In this document: one piece after another, positions 39,206 to 48,122 of the stretch
Layout of the letters: each line of letters begins with the position of its first letter
Numbering within the stretch: position 1 is the stretch's first letter
Assembly (NCBI RefSeq): GCF_002242805.1
Contig: NZ_MCGQ01000002.1
Location: 1-64,000 of the forward strand
Length of the DNA: 64,000 bases
Direction: 5' to 3'
Origin: Streptomyces diastatochromogenes
Lineage (GTDB): Bacteria; Actinomycetota; Actinomycetes; Streptomycetales; Streptomycetaceae
Made by a program: the position numbers and the translations under genes
The notes under the pieces: model-generated
The model's database searches: none
The model's input: the letters and a program-made list of their open reading frames with translations, nothing else
What the model was told of the DNA's origin: nothing

Positions 39206-39841
39206 ATGCGTACCCACGGATTCGAGCGTGGACATCGTCAGGACGGCCCGGGTCGGCGCGGCTGGGGCGGGGTCGGTGGATTCGAAGGGCGCCGGGGTGC
39301 CTTCGGGCCGTTCGGGCCGGGTGGTCCCGGCTTCGGGCCCGGCGGGCCCGGCTTCGGACCGGGGCCCTGGGGGCCGCGAGGACGTGGCGGCCTGAGGGGA
39401 AGGGCGCGGCGCGGTGACGTGCGCGCCTCGATCCTGGCCCTGCTCAAGGACCGGCCCATGCACGGCTACGAGATGATCCAGGAGATCGCCGAGCGCAGCG
39501 GCGGAGCGTGGAAGCCCAGCCCCGGCTCGGTCTACCCCACCCTCCAGCTGCTGGAGGACGAGGGCCTGATCGCCAGCGAGAGTGAGGGCGGCAAGAAGCT
39601 GTTCTCCCTGACCGAGAGCGGTCGCAGCGCCGCCGAGGAAGGTCCGGACGCTCCCTGGGAGGAAGCCTCTCGCGGGGTCGACTGGGAGGCCCTCACGGAG
39701 ATCCGGCAGGCCGGCTTCGGTCTGATGCAGGCCTTCGGGCAGGTCTGGAACACCGGCACCAAGGAGCAGCGCGAGAAGGCGCTGGCCGTCGTCAACGACG
39801 CCCGCAAGAAGCTGTACCTCATCCTCGCCGACGAGGACTGA
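39206..39841 (+). CDS. PadR-family transcriptional regulator with Gly-rich N-terminus
   Basis: 211 residues. Residues 1-70 are Gly/Pro/Phe-rich (GPGGPGFGPG repeats). Then comes the winged helix with DVRASILALLKDRPMHGYEM and GSVYPTLQLLEDEGLI, typical of PadR. The C-terminal helices end LYLILADED. GGAG is 8 nt before ATG 39206. PadR proteins repress stress or efflux genes. The targets are unknown; autoregulation through 39131-39140 is likely. Confidence 0.85.
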   Translation: MRTHGFERGHRQDGPGRRGWGGVGGFEGRRGAFGPFGPGGPGFGPGGPGFGPGPWGPRGRGGLRGRARRGDVRASILALLKDRPMHGYEMIQEIAERSGGAWKPSPGSVYPTLQLLEDEGLIASESEGGKKLFSLTESGRSAAEEGPDAPWEEASRGVDWEALTEIRQAGFGLMQAFGQVWNTGTKEQREKALAVVNDARKKLYLILADED

Positions 39842-39854
39842 GGTCCACGGCGAC

Positions 39855-39891
39855 GGAAGGCGCCCCGTGGGGACTCCGCGGGGCGCCTTCC
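39855..39891 (+). terminator. Terminator after padR
   Basis: GGAAGGCGCCCC (39855-39866) and GGGGCGCCTTCC (39880-39891) form a perfect 12-bp stem with a 13-base loop, no U-tract. Located between convergent genes, it can serve both. Confidence 0.8.
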
Positions 39892-39930
39892 CGTGTCCGT
39901 GTCTGTGTGTGGGGGGTGAGTTCGAGGTGG

Positions 39931-40359
39931 TCAGGCCACCAGGCCGCCCAGTTTGCGCAGTGACTCGTTCAGGGCGGCCGTCGCCGAGTCCTTGAGCTTG
40001 CCCGCCATCAGCGACACCGCGGCGCCGGTGAACTCGCCGTCGATGCGGACCGTCGTGGCGTCGCCGTCAGGGGTCAGCGTGTAGCGGGTGGCCACGGTCA
40101 CGGCCATCGGGCCCTTGCCGCGGATGGCGAACACCCGCGCCGGTTCCAGCTCCTCGATGGTCCAGTCGACCTCCGCCGGGAAGCCCATCAGCTTCATGTT
40201 CTCCTGGAACGTCCCGCCCACCGCCAGGGTCTCGGGCCCGCCCTGGGGGAAGCTGGTGTGGGTCGCGTTCCACTCGCCGTACGCCGACCAGTCGGTGAGC
40301 TGGGTCCATACCTTCTCGGCCGGTGCCTGGATGCGTGCCTCGGCGCTGACTTCGGCCAT
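39931..40359 (-). CDS. SRPBCC family protein (polyketide cyclase/dehydrase-like)
   Basis: 142 residues. Helix-grip START-like fold: MAEVSAEARIQAPAEKVWTQ, TDWSAYGEWNATHTSF, ending with the C-terminal helix (KLKDSATAALNESLRKLG). Members bind hydrophobic small molecules; most of this short type are uncharacterized. AGGGG is about 9 nt upstream of ATG 40359. Confidence 0.84.
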   Translation of the reverse strand: MAEVSAEARIQAPAEKVWTQLTDWSAYGEWNATHTSFPQGGPETLAVGGTFQENMKLMGFPAEVDWTIEELEPARVFAIRGKGPMAVTVATRYTLTPDGDATTVRIDGEFTGAAVSLMAGKLKDSATAALNESLRKLGGLVA

Positions 40360-40596
40360 GCGACCACCCCTTCGTGTCGGGCTACGGTGTCGCGGAACGT
40401 AGCCTCAGGGCCTCGAACATTCAATACTGATGAACCGTCAGGAATTGTGTTCCCCGGGTGCGTGCCTCGGCCGGAGAACGGCCTGATCTCCTCCGTAAGG
40501 ATGAGATTCCGGCCGGTGATGTCCACTCTCTGCGGGACACGAAGATGGACCCCCTCGAGGATGACTCGGCCCGTTGGGGCTGATGGGGTAGGGGTC

Positions 40597-41178
40597 GTGC
40601 AACACCGTACAGCCCGTCAGCCCGCCCACGACCAGGGCGGCCTGCCCATGGACGACGACGCCGGGCTCAGTGCCGAGCTGGTGGCGGTGGTCGCCGGTGC
40701 CCGCCGCAGGGCCCTGCGGGACGGGGACCGGCAGATCGACACCGCCCATCTGCTCCACTCCCTTCTCGAGTCCGACCCCGAGGTCCGCGCCACCGTCGGC
40801 GAAGCCCCGCAGCTCGCCCGGCTGCTCGGCTATCTCGTGCAGCGCAGCATCGGTTACGGGCTGCGCTGGCAGAGCGGTGTGGAGGACTCCGGCGCCATCG
40901 CGGTCGTACCGGACCCCGCCCCGTACGGCGGTGAACCCAAGGAGGCCGGAGGCTGGTCGCCCGTCGCGGCCGCCGCCATGGAGGAGGCCCGCCGGCGCGC
41001 CCGGAGGCGTGGCGAGACCCGCGCGGGCGGCACCGACCTGCTGGCCGCGCTGGTGGTGGACCCGCAGTCCCGGGCCGTCGAGGTCCTGGAACGTGCCGGC
41101 ATCCCCGCCTGTGACCTGCGCGCCCGTGTCGAGGCCCGCGCGGCGGAGTACGCCGAGGAGGGCGGCGCGGCCTGCTGA
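40597..41178 (+). CDS. Clp N-terminal domain protein (ClpC adaptor-like)
   Basis: About 193 residues with two Clp-N repeat halves but no AAA domain. First half: LVAVVAGARRRALRDGDR and DTAHLLHSLLE; second half: VAAAAMEEARRRARRRGE and GTDLLAALV. It resembles free ClpC N-domains that may bind substrates or regulate Clp. Starts are uncertain: GTG 40597, ATG 40561 and ATG 40648 are all in frame; GTG 40597 has AGGGG only 2 nt upstream. Confidence 0.75.
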   Translation: MQHRTARQPAHDQGGLPMDDDAGLSAELVAVVAGARRRALRDGDRQIDTAHLLHSLLESDPEVRATVGEAPQLARLLGYLVQRSIGYGLRWQSGVEDSGAIAVVPDPAPYGGEPKEAGGWSPVAAAAMEEARRRARRRGETRAGGTDLLAALVVDPQSRAVEVLERAGIPACDLRARVEARAAEYAEEGGAAC

Positions 41179-41278
41179 AGCAGGGTTCCGGTGCCCCGGC
41201 CGGCCCCCCCGCATTCCATCTCCTGAGACAGGTGTCAACAGGGATGACGCTCATGTCATCGCCTGTCATCATGTGCCG

Positions 41279-42286
41279 GTGCATACGTCTGAGAGCAGTC
41301 AGGGCGGGCAGATCAGCCGCGGCAAGGGCGTCGGGCTCGGTCTCGCGCTCGCATCGGCGCTGACCTTCGGCGGGGCCGGTCCCGCCGCCAAGCCGCTGAT
41401 CGAGGCGGGACTCGACCCGCTCCACGTGGTGTGGCTGCGGGTCGCGGGCGCGGCCCTGGTGATGCTGCCGTTCGCGGTGCGGCACCGCGCCCTGGTGCTC
41501 CGCCGTCCCGCGCTGCTCGCCGGGTTCGGACTGCTCGCCGTGGCCGGTGCCCAGGCCTGCTACTTCGCCGCGCTCTCCCGGATACCCGTCGGAGTGGCGC
41601 TGCTCATCGAGTACCTGGCCCCCGCGCTGGTGCTCGGCTGGGTGCGGTTCGTGCAGCGGCGGCCGGTGTCGCGCGCCGCCGCGCTCGGTGTGGTGCTCGC
41701 GGCGGGCGGACTCGCCTGCGTGGTGGAGGTGTGGTCGGGGCTGAGCCTCGACGCGCTCGGCCTGCTGTTCGCGCTCGGTGCCGCCTGCTGCCAGGTGGGC
41801 TACTTCGTCCTGGCCGACCAGGGCAGTGAGGCGGGCGAGCAGGCGCCGAACCCGCTCGGCGTCATCGCGTACGGCCTGCTCGTGGGTGCCGTCGTACTGA
41901 CCGTCGTGGCCCGTCCCTGGAGCATGGACTGGTCGGTGCTGGCCGGCTCCGCCGACATGAACGGCACCGCCGTCCCGGCCTTCGCCCTGCTCGGCTGGAT
42001 CGTCCTGGTCGCCACGGTGGTCGCGTACATCACCGGCGTGCTGTCCGTACGGCGACTGTCCCCGCAGGTCGCGGGCGTCGTCGCCTGCCTGGAGGCGGTC
42101 GTCGCGACCGTCCTGGCCTGGGTGCTGCTGGGCGAGCACCTCTCGGCGCCGCAGATCCTCGGCGGCGCCGTCGTCCTCCTCGGCGCGTTCATCGCCCAGT
42201 CCTCGACGCCGGCCAAGGGCTCCGCCGAGCCGGTGGCCACGGGCGGCGCGGAAAGGGAGTTGTCCGCCCCGGGTACGACTGCCTAG
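41279..42286 (+). CDS. EamA/DMT family transporter
   Basis: 335 residues, ten membrane helices in two EamA halves; N-terminus GVGLGLALASALTFGGAGPA, C-terminal half with GVVACLEAVVATVLAWVLLGE. Substrate unknown (amino acids or drugs are typical). GTG 41279 is the start. No clear ribosome site is present, so leaderless translation is possible. It is followed at once by the leader-peptide unit of another EamA gene. Confidence 0.84.
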   Translation: MHTSESSQGGQISRGKGVGLGLALASALTFGGAGPAAKPLIEAGLDPLHVVWLRVAGAALVMLPFAVRHRALVLRRPALLAGFGLLAVAGAQACYFAALSRIPVGVALLIEYLAPALVLGWVRFVQRRPVSRAAALGVVLAAGGLACVVEVWSGLSLDALGLLFALGAACCQVGYFVLADQGSEAGEQAPNPLGVIAYGLLVGAVVLTVVARPWSMDWSVLAGSADMNGTAVPAFALLGWIVLVATVVAYITGVLSVRRLSPQVAGVVACLEAVVATVLAWVLLGEHLSAPQILGGAVVLLGAFIAQSSTPAKGSAEPVATGGAERELSAPGTTA

Positions 42287-42289
42287 GGT
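42260..42289 (+). promoter_or_regulatory. Promoter inside the end of the EamA gene
   Basis: TTGTCC (42260-42265) and TAGGGT (42284-42289), 18 bases apart. The predicted start site is 42,296-42,297, on the A of an ATG. The promoter overlaps the last codons of the preceding gene and should drive the leader peptide and the next EamA gene. Confidence 0.7.
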
Positions 42290-42296
42290 GCCGATC

Positions 42297-42338
42297 ATGC
42301 ACGTGAGCACGCTCGTCCTTCCGCCCCCGGCCGCCTGA
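42297..42338 (+). CDS. Candidate leaderless leader peptide upstream of EamA
   Basis: Thirteen codons reading [13 protein letters not shown] followed by TGA. The ATG coincides with the predicted transcription start, so it has no 5' leader. The Leu-rich middle and the polyproline tail PPPAA could stall ribosomes. It is not homologous to any leader I know by name. The stop codon sits in the loop of a short hairpin (CCGCC TGA GGCGG). Confidence 0.5.
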   Translation: MHVSTLVLPPPAA

Positions 42339-42429
42339 GGCGGGCCTCCGGGAAGAACACGCCCCGCGCGTAGCGCCGGGCGGGACGGTGCTGCCCGCAG
42401 ACGAAGTCCGTACGCCCCGCCGAGGCGGG
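42331..42429 (+). promoter_or_regulatory. Attenuator-like hairpins between leader and EamA gene
   Basis: Stem A: CCGCC (42331-42335) with GGCGG (42339-42343), loop TGA. Stem B: GCGGG (42380-42384) with CCCGC (42394-42398). Stem C: CCCGCC (42416-42421) with GGCGGG (42424-42429), followed by ccgcTTT. GGCGGG of stem A (42339-42344) can also pair with CCCGCC of stem C, so A and C may exclude each other. This is the usual logic of attenuation. Confidence 0.45.
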
Positions 42430-42477
42430 CCGCTTTCCGAACTTCCGCACCTCTGTGCGCTTCTGCGGAGAAACCTC

Positions 42478-43416
42478 GTGTCGAACGCTGTCTCCGGCCT
42501 GCCCGTCGGGCGTGGCCTGCTCTATCTGATCGTCACCGGTGCCATCTGGGGCACCGTGGGCGCCGCCGCCTCCCTGGTCTACCGGACCGGGGACATGGGC
42601 CCCTTCGCCCTCTCGTTCTGGCGCTGCGCCGCCGGACTCGTGCTGCTGCTGGCCGGCCGCCGGCTGCGCTCCCGGGTCCGCCCGGCCACGCCCGAGCCCC
42701 TGCGCCGCAGGGCCGGCAAGGCCCTCGCCACCGGTATCGGGCTCGCCGTGTTCCAGACCGCCTACTTCGCGGCCGTCCAGTCGACCGGGCTCGCCGTGGC
42801 CACCGTGGTCACCCTCGGCGCCGGGCCCGTCCTCATCGCGCTCGGCGCCCGGCTCACCCTGGGGGAGCGGCTGGGCGCGGGCGGTGTCCTCGCGGTCACC
42901 GGGGCCGTGGCCGGGCTGGCCGTGCTGACCCTCGGCGGCTCGGCCGCGACCGTCCGGCCGCCGGGCGTGCTCTGGGCCCTCGCGTCGGCGGCCGGCTACT
43001 GCGCGATGACCCTGCTGACCCGGTGGTGGGGGCGCGACACGGGAGCCGACGCCTCCGGCACCACCATCGGGGCCTTCGGGGTCACCGCCCTGTGCCTGCT
43101 GCCGTTCGCCCTGGGTGAGGGGCTGTTCCCGCACACCGACCACCCCGTACGGCTGCTGGTGCTCCTCGCGTACATCGCGTCCGTCCCGACCGCCCTCGCC
43201 TACGCCCTGTACTTCGCGGGAGCCGCCGTCGTACGGTCCGCCACCGTCTCCGTGATCATGCTGCTGGAGCCGGTGACCGCGGCCGTGCTCGCCGTGGTCC
43301 TGCTCGGCGAGCCGGTCACGGCGGCCACGGTGACCGGCACCCTGCTGCTGCTCGGCGCGGTCGCGGGCCTGGCGCTCACCGAGGCCCGCGACCGCCGGGA
43401 ACCGGTCCCCGTGTGA
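42478..43416 (+). CDS. EamA/DMT family transporter, second
   Basis: 312 residues, ten helices; N-terminus [20 protein letters not shown], end [24 protein letters not shown] (42467-42470) is 7 nt before GTG 42478. The upstream leader peptide and hairpins suggest regulated expression. Substrate unknown. Confidence 0.85.
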   Translation: MSNAVSGLPVGRGLLYLIVTGAIWGTVGAAASLVYRTGDMGPFALSFWRCAAGLVLLLAGRRLRSRVRPATPEPLRRRAGKALATGIGLAVFQTAYFAAVQSTGLAVATVVTLGAGPVLIALGARLTLGERLGAGGVLAVTGAVAGLAVLTLGGSAATVRPPGVLWALASAAGYCAMTLLTRWWGRDTGADASGTTIGAFGVTALCLLPFALGEGLFPHTDHPVRLLVLLAYIASVPTALAYALYFAGAAVVRSATVSVIMLLEPVTAAVLAVVLLGEPVTAATVTGTLLLLGAVAGLALTEARDRREPVPV

Positions 43417-43425
43417 CCCCTCGGG

Positions 43426-44109
43426 TCACAGCGCCGCCACGTACTCCGGGACCTCGATGCCGGGCGCCAGGTCGGCGTTGTCGAGCGGGGTGTCGTAGCC
43501 CTTGCGGAGCGGGACGACCCCGGCCCAGTGCGTCAGGGCGAGGTCCTCGGGGTCGTCGTTCGCGCCGCCGGTGCGGATCTTGGCCGAGACCTCGTCGAGG
43601 TCGAGGCGGATGACCGCGGTGGCGGCCAGCTCCTTCTTGTTCGCGGGCCGGGAGTCGGCGGACCGGCCCGGCACGACCTGGTCCACCAGCGCGTCCAGGG
43701 CCAGCCGCCGCTCCTCGGAGTCGGTGACCTCGTGCGCGACGCCGTGCACCACCACGGAGCGGTAGTTGATCGAGTGGTGGAAGGCGGAGCGGGCCAGCAC
43801 CAGCCCGTCGACATGCGTGACCGTGAGGCAGACCGCGAGGCCGGGGTCCGCCTCGCCGGTCATCCGCAACGGGCGCGAACCGGTGGACCCGTGCACATAG
43901 AGCCGCTCGCCGACCCGGCCGTACAGCGTGGGCAGCACCACCGGGGCACCGTCACGGACGAAGCCGAGGTGGCAGACGTAGCCCTCGTCGAGTATCGCGT
44001 GCACCACGTCCTTGTAGTACGACGCCTTCTGCGCGGATCGCGTCGGCACGGTGCGGTCGGTCGGGGTGTACGAGACGGGCTTCGGCGGAGTCTCCTGGGT
44101 CCCCTGCAT
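43426..44109 (-). CDS. Pyridoxamine 5'-phosphate oxidase family protein
   Basis: About 227 residues. Flavin-binding split-barrel: CHLGFVRDGAPVVLPTLYGR and INYRSVVVHGVAHEVTD, then VPGRSADSRPANKKELAAT. This family includes PNP oxidases and other flavin reductases. I prefer ATG 44109, which has GGAG 5 nt upstream; ATG 44121 has none. It is divergent from a MocR-type regulator, whose target it probably is. Confidence 0.84.
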   Translation of the reverse strand: MQGTQETPPKPVSYTPTDRTVPTRSAQKASYYKDVVHAILDEGYVCHLGFVRDGAPVVLPTLYGRVGERLYVHGSTGSRPLRMTGEADPGLAVCLTVTHVDGLVLARSAFHHSINYRSVVVHGVAHEVTDSEERRLALDALVDQVVPGRSADSRPANKKELAATAVIRLDLDEVSAKIRTGGANDDPEDLALTHWAGVVPLRKGYDTPLDNADLAPGIEVPEYVAAL

Positions 44110-44122
44110 GGCGTTCTCCATT

Positions 44123-44151
44123 GCACTAGTGCATAATTGGCTTTGTGCTAG
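44123..44151. promoter_or_regulatory. MocR operator region
   Basis: GCACTAGTGC (44123-44132) is a perfect 10-bp palindrome, and GTGCTAG (44145-44151) repeats half of it. CATAAT (44132-44137) is a good -10 for the plus-strand gene. The region lies between the MocR gene and the PNPOx gene, as in PdxR-type switches. Confidence 0.6.
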
Positions 44152-45476
44152 GAGAGTATCCGATTCAGGGGCACGGCGCAGCTGAGATCGCGGCCAGTGT
44201 CGAGCGCGCGGTCGGCGCCGGTGAGCTGGAACCGGGCCAACCGCTGCCTCCCATGCGGGAGTTGGCGACCCGGCTCGGGGTGAACCCGAACACGGTCGCG
44301 GCCGCCTATCGCACCCTGCGTGAGCGCGGGGTGATCGAGACCGCCGGCCGCCGGGGCAGCCGGATCCGGCCGAAGCCGGCGACGACGGGGCGCGAGAAGA
44401 TCCGGGTGGCCGTGCCCGAGGGTGTGCGGGACATGGCCGACGGCAACCCGGACACCGCGCTGCTGCCAAGCCTGGCGGAGGCGTTCGCGGCGGCCGCCGC
44501 GCTGAGCGACCGGGAACCCGTGCTGTACGGGCACGACCCGGTGGAGCCGGAGCTGGCGCGCCTCGCCCGCGCCGCCCTGGACGCCGACGGAGTGCCCGAC
44601 GGCCCCATCGCCGTGGCCTCCGGCTCCCTGGACGCCGTCGAGCGGGTCCTCACGGCGCACCTCAAGCCGGGCGACCAGGTGGGGGTGGAGGACCCGGGGT
44701 GGGGCAGCGCGCTCGATCTGGTCCCGGCGCTCGGTCTGCGCACGGTGCCCGTCGGCGTCGACGACGAAGGACCACGCCCCGACGACGTCCGGCGTGCCCT
44801 GGAGTCCGGGGTGCGGGCGCTGATCGTCACGGACCGGGCGCAGAACCCCACCGGCGCCGCGCTCACCGCCCCACGCGCGCGTGCACTGCGGTCACTGCTC
44901 CGGGAGTACCCCGAGACGCTGTTGATCGAGGACGACCACGGCCACGGCATCGTCGACGTGCCGCTGCACCCGCTCGCCGGGGTCACCCACCACTGGGTCT
45001 TCGTCCGCTCCGTCGCCAAGGCCTGGGGCCCGGATCTGCGACTGGCCGCGTTCACCGGGGACGCGGTCACCCTCGACCGGGTGCGTGGGCGGCAGCGGCT
45101 GGGCCCCGGGTGGGTGAGCCGGCTCGTTCAGCGGGCCGTCGTGCGGCTGTGGAGCGACGGCGCGGTGGACCCGCGCGAGGTGGCGGCCTCGTACGGCGCC
45201 CGCCGGGACGCCCTGATCGAGGCGCTGGCCGCGCGCGGCGTGACGGCGTACGGCCGCAGCGGCATGAACGTCTGGGTACCGGTCCCCGACGAGACGGGCG
45301 CGGTGGCCCGCCTGCTGCACGCGGGCTGGGCGGTGTCTCCGGGGGCCAGGTTCCGCCTGAACGCCCCACCGGGCATCCGCATCACGATCTCGACGCTGAC
45401 GAGGGAGGAGACCGGTGAGCTGGCGGATGCAGTAGCGGCGGCAATGGGCCCGACACCGGTGCGAACTTATGTGTAG
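44145..45476 (+). CDS. MocR-type regulator (GntR HTH fused to aminotransferase)
   Basis: 443 residues. Residues 1-70 are GntR HTH (PMRELATRLGVNPNTVAAAY). The rest is an aminotransferase class I fold with PLP lysine Lys292 in SVAKAWGPD. Such proteins sense PLP and regulate vitamin B6 genes. GTG 44145 lies 7 nt after the -10 CATAAT, so translation is probably leaderless. Divergent from the pyridoxamine oxidase-like gene. Confidence 0.88.
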   Translation: MLGEYPIQGHGAAEIAASVERAVGAGELEPGQPLPPMRELATRLGVNPNTVAAAYRTLRERGVIETAGRRGSRIRPKPATTGREKIRVAVPEGVRDMADGNPDTALLPSLAEAFAAAAALSDREPVLYGHDPVEPELARLARAALDADGVPDGPIAVASGSLDAVERVLTAHLKPGDQVGVEDPGWGSALDLVPALGLRTVPVGVDDEGPRPDDVRRALESGVRALIVTDRAQNPTGAALTAPRARALRSLLREYPETLLIEDDHGHGIVDVPLHPLAGVTHHWVFVRSVAKAWGPDLRLAAFTGDAVTLDRVRGRQRLGPGWVSRLVQRAVVRLWSDGAVDPREVAASYGARRDALIEALAARGVTAYGRSGMNVWVPVPDETGAVARLLHAGWAVSPGARFRLNAPPGIRITISTLTREETGELADAVAAAMGPTPVRTYV

Positions 45477-45490
45477 CGCGGGCCAATGGA

Positions 45491-45547
45491 CTTAGGGGCG
45501 CGGGGCTGTATCGATATGCGACTCCGCCGCGTGGGCGCGACAAGCCA
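45491..45547. repeat. Streptomyces intergenic repeat (REP-like)
   Basis: cttaggggcgcggggctgta and the downstream gcgactccgccgcgtgggcg match an intergenic repeat seen many times in Streptomyces genomes, often near gene ends. It lies between two genes with convergent ends, so it may also act as a terminator. Its identity is from memory. Confidence 0.6.
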
Positions 45548-45589
45548 CATCGAACCGGCACTCGCGCACACTCCCCGCACCCCACCCCC

Positions 45590-46519
45590 TCAGGCGCCCC
45601 GCCGAAGCTGAGTAAGCGCAGCCCCTGCAAGAACGACCACCGCCCCCACCGGCGTGGTCCACCGAAGCGACTCCCCAAGAATCGCCACCCCCGCAGCCGT
45701 GGCGATCACCGGAATGAAGTACGTGACCATCTGCGCCGTAGTCGGCCCCACTTCAGCAACCAACCCGTACTGAATGAGCACCGCCAGCCCCGTCCCCAGG
45801 GCCCCCAGCGCGGCGATCGCCAGCAGCGGGACCAGCGAGAAGTGATCCGGAACCGAAGTGAACAGCGGTGTCACAACGGCCAGTTGAAGGGTGGCCAACA
45901 GCAACTGCGCACCGGTCATCGACAAGTGGGAGTTCCCCGTACCCGCCAGATTCCGCCGAACATAGATCCACCCGATGGGATAGCTCAGCGAGGCCAACAG
46001 CGCCATGGCCGTACCCGTCGCATCCAGCCCATGGAACCCCTGCCAAGCCCCCAGCACCGTCAGCACCCCCAGGAACCCCAGGCCAAGTCCAGCGAAGCGA
46101 ACCCGCGTGGGCCGGTCCTCCGAGAGCGCGACCAGGGACAGCGCCATGCCCCACAGCGGTGACGTCGCGTTGCAGATGCCCGCCAGCGTGGACGGGATGG
46201 TCAGCTCCGAGTAGGCGAAGAGGGAGAACGGCAGGGCGTTCAGGAAGAACGCGGCGACCGCCATATGACCCCACACACGCCCCCCGCGCGGCAGCCGCTC
46301 CCGCTTCACGGCCATCGCCGCCGCCAGTACCGCCGTACCGAAGACCAGCCGGCCCAGGGTGACCTGAAAGGGCGCGTACCCCTCCGTGCCCACCTTGATC
46401 AACAGGAAGCTGAAGCCCCAGATCAGCGAGAGGACGGCGAAGCGCAGCCGCCAGTCGAGGCGGGTGCGGGGGCGGGCAGGGGCGGGGGACTGGGTTCGGG
46501 GTGCGGTGACCGTGCTCAT
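45590..46519 (-). CDS. EamA/DMT family transporter, third
   Basis: 309 residues, ten membrane helices; N-terminal half starts RFAVLSLIWGFSFLLIKVG, C-terminal half ends AVVVLAGAALTQLRRGA. Substrate unknown. No good ribosome site; ATG 46519 is chosen, ATG 46531 is alternative. It is divergent from a LysR gene, which is the likely regulator. Confidence 0.84.
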   Translation of the reverse strand: MSTVTAPRTQSPAPARPRTRLDWRLRFAVLSLIWGFSFLLIKVGTEGYAPFQVTLGRLVFGTAVLAAAMAVKRERLPRGGRVWGHMAVAAFFLNALPFSLFAYSELTIPSTLAGICNATSPLWGMALSLVALSEDRPTRVRFAGLGLGFLGVLTVLGAWQGFHGLDATGTAMALLASLSYPIGWIYVRRNLAGTGNSHLSMTGAQLLLATLQLAVVTPLFTSVPDHFSLVPLLAIAALGALGTGLAVLIQYGLVAEVGPTTAQMVTYFIPVIATAAGVAILGESLRWTTPVGAVVVLAGAALTQLRRGA

Positions 46520-46593
46520 GGCATCAACCATGCGGGAGGCAACTTCGTAGCACAATCGAGAATTCCCACCCGGTACCTCTTAGGATTGCTTAC

Positions 46594-47496
46594 ATGTTGA
46601 ATCTGGAGCGCCTGCGTACCCTCGACGCCCTCGCCCGGCACGGCTCGGTCAGCGCCGCCGCCGACGCGCTGCACGTCACCACGTCCGCGGTGTCGCAGCA
46701 GCTGGGCAAGCTGGAGCGGGAGATCGGCCAGCAGCTGCTGGCCAAGAACGGGCGGGGCGTGCGGCTCACGGACGCCGGGCGGCTGCTGTCCGAGCACGCG
46801 GCCCGCATCCTCTCCCAGGTCGAGCTGGCCCAGTCCGACCTGGAGGCGCACCGGGGCCAGGTCGTCGGCGAACTGCGCCTCTCGGCGTTCCCCACTGCCG
46901 CCCGCGGCCTGTTCCCGACCGCGCTCGCCGCCCTGCGCGCCCAGCATCCGGGGCTGCGGGTGCGCTCCAGCGAACTGGAACCCGAGCAGGGCATCGCCGG
47001 TGTGGTGCGCGGCGACCTCGATCTCGCGGTCGTCCTCGACTGGTACAACAAGCCGATGCCCGTGCCGGACGGCCTGGTCAAGGCTCCGCTGCTGGACGAC
47101 GCGGCCGATGTCGCCCTGCCCGTCGGGCACCGGCTCGCGGACCGGGACGAGGTGGACCTCGCCGAGTTCGCGGAGGACGAGTGGATCACCTGGGGCGAGG
47201 GCGAGTTCTGCCACGAGTGGCTGATGTTCACGCTGCGCTCGAAGGGCATCGAGCCGATCGTCGGCCACCGGGCCGGCGAGACCCACACTCAACTCGGCCT
47301 GGTCGCCGCCGGGTTGGGTGTGTGCATCGCACCGCTGCTGGGCCGCCACCCGGTGCCGCCGGGCATCGTCCTGGTCCCGCTCAAGCAGCGCGTACGCAGG
47401 CATGTGTACGTCATCTGGCGGGCGGACGCCGACCGCCGCCCCTCGATCCGGGCAGCGGTCGAGGCCCTGCGCACCTCGGCCCTGCAGCTCGGCTGA
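46594..47496 (+). CDS. LysR-family transcriptional regulator
   Basis: 300 residues. HTH MLNLERLRTLDALARHGSVS to TTSAVSQQLGKLEREIG; effector domain follows (LRLSAFPTAARGLFPTAL). Divergent from the EamA exporter gene. CAATC (46553-46557) and GATTG (46584-46588) make a short inverted repeat in the gap. ATG 46594 has no strong ribosome site. The inducer is unknown. Confidence 0.88.
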   Translation: MLNLERLRTLDALARHGSVSAAADALHVTTSAVSQQLGKLEREIGQQLLAKNGRGVRLTDAGRLLSEHAARILSQVELAQSDLEAHRGQVVGELRLSAFPTAARGLFPTALAALRAQHPGLRVRSSELEPEQGIAGVVRGDLDLAVVLDWYNKPMPVPDGLVKAPLLDDAADVALPVGHRLADRDEVDLAEFAEDEWITWGEGEFCHEWLMFTLRSKGIEPIVGHRAGETHTQLGLVAAGLGVCIAPLLGRHPVPPGIVLVPLKQRVRRHVYVIWRADADRRPSIRAAVEALRTSALQLG

Positions 47497-47505
47497 GCGC
47501 CGGCG

Positions 47506-47973
47506 CTACGCCCCGAGCTTCCGGAAGTCCCAGGACACGATCTTCTCCGGGGTCAGCCGCGCCCAGGCGTGCCGGCCGTCGTGCGGCATCTCGTCCAGGC
47601 CGAAGTTCTTGCGGGCGAACAGCGTCTCCGCCGTGTCGAGTTCGGCGCACAGCTCCCCGGTCCGCGGCACCTCGCCGACGAACTCCACCTGCCCGGACAG
47701 CTCGACCCCGAGCAACTGGTCGTACTCCTCGCCCGAGTCGACCACGACAGCCACCCGCGGATCGCGGCGCAGCTGGGTCCAGCGCCGGCTGCGCACCACC
47801 GAGTACAGCCACAGCGAGGTGCCGTCCCAGGCGAACCACAATGCGCTGACGTGCGGCGCGCCGTCCGCCGAGACGGTGGCGACCCGGCAGGTGCGCTGGC
47901 TGGTGAGGAACTCGTCCAGCTCGCCGGGCGTCATCATGATCTTCCGGCCGCGGCGCTGCTGAGTGACGGTCAT
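47506..47973 (-). CDS. Pyridoxamine 5'-phosphate oxidase-like (PPOX) protein
   Basis: 155 residues, single split-barrel. Contains CRVATVSADGAPHVSALWF, SLWLYSVVRSRRWTQLRRDP and the C-terminal WARLTPEKIVSWDF. Short PPOX proteins bind FMN or F420; the ligand is undecided. GAGGGAG is 5 nt before ATG 47973. Convergent with the LysR gene and separate in function. Confidence 0.86.
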   Translation of the reverse strand: MTVTQQRRGRKIMMTPGELDEFLTSQRTCRVATVSADGAPHVSALWFAWDGTSLWLYSVVRSRRWTQLRRDPRVAVVVDSGEEYDQLLGVELSGQVEFVGEVPRTGELCAELDTAETLFARKNFGLDEMPHDGRHAWARLTPEKIVSWDFRKLGA

Positions 47974-48122
47974 ACGGCTCCCTCTTCTCCCACGTCGTGC
48001 CAGAGGAACTTCCGTGCGTATTGATCCTCTGACATCACGTCAGAAAAAGGAATGGGTCGACTTCCGCTCCGGCCTCGTTGTGGTTACTCTCACCGCCCCG
48101 CACCTCGGCGAACGGAGGCGCC

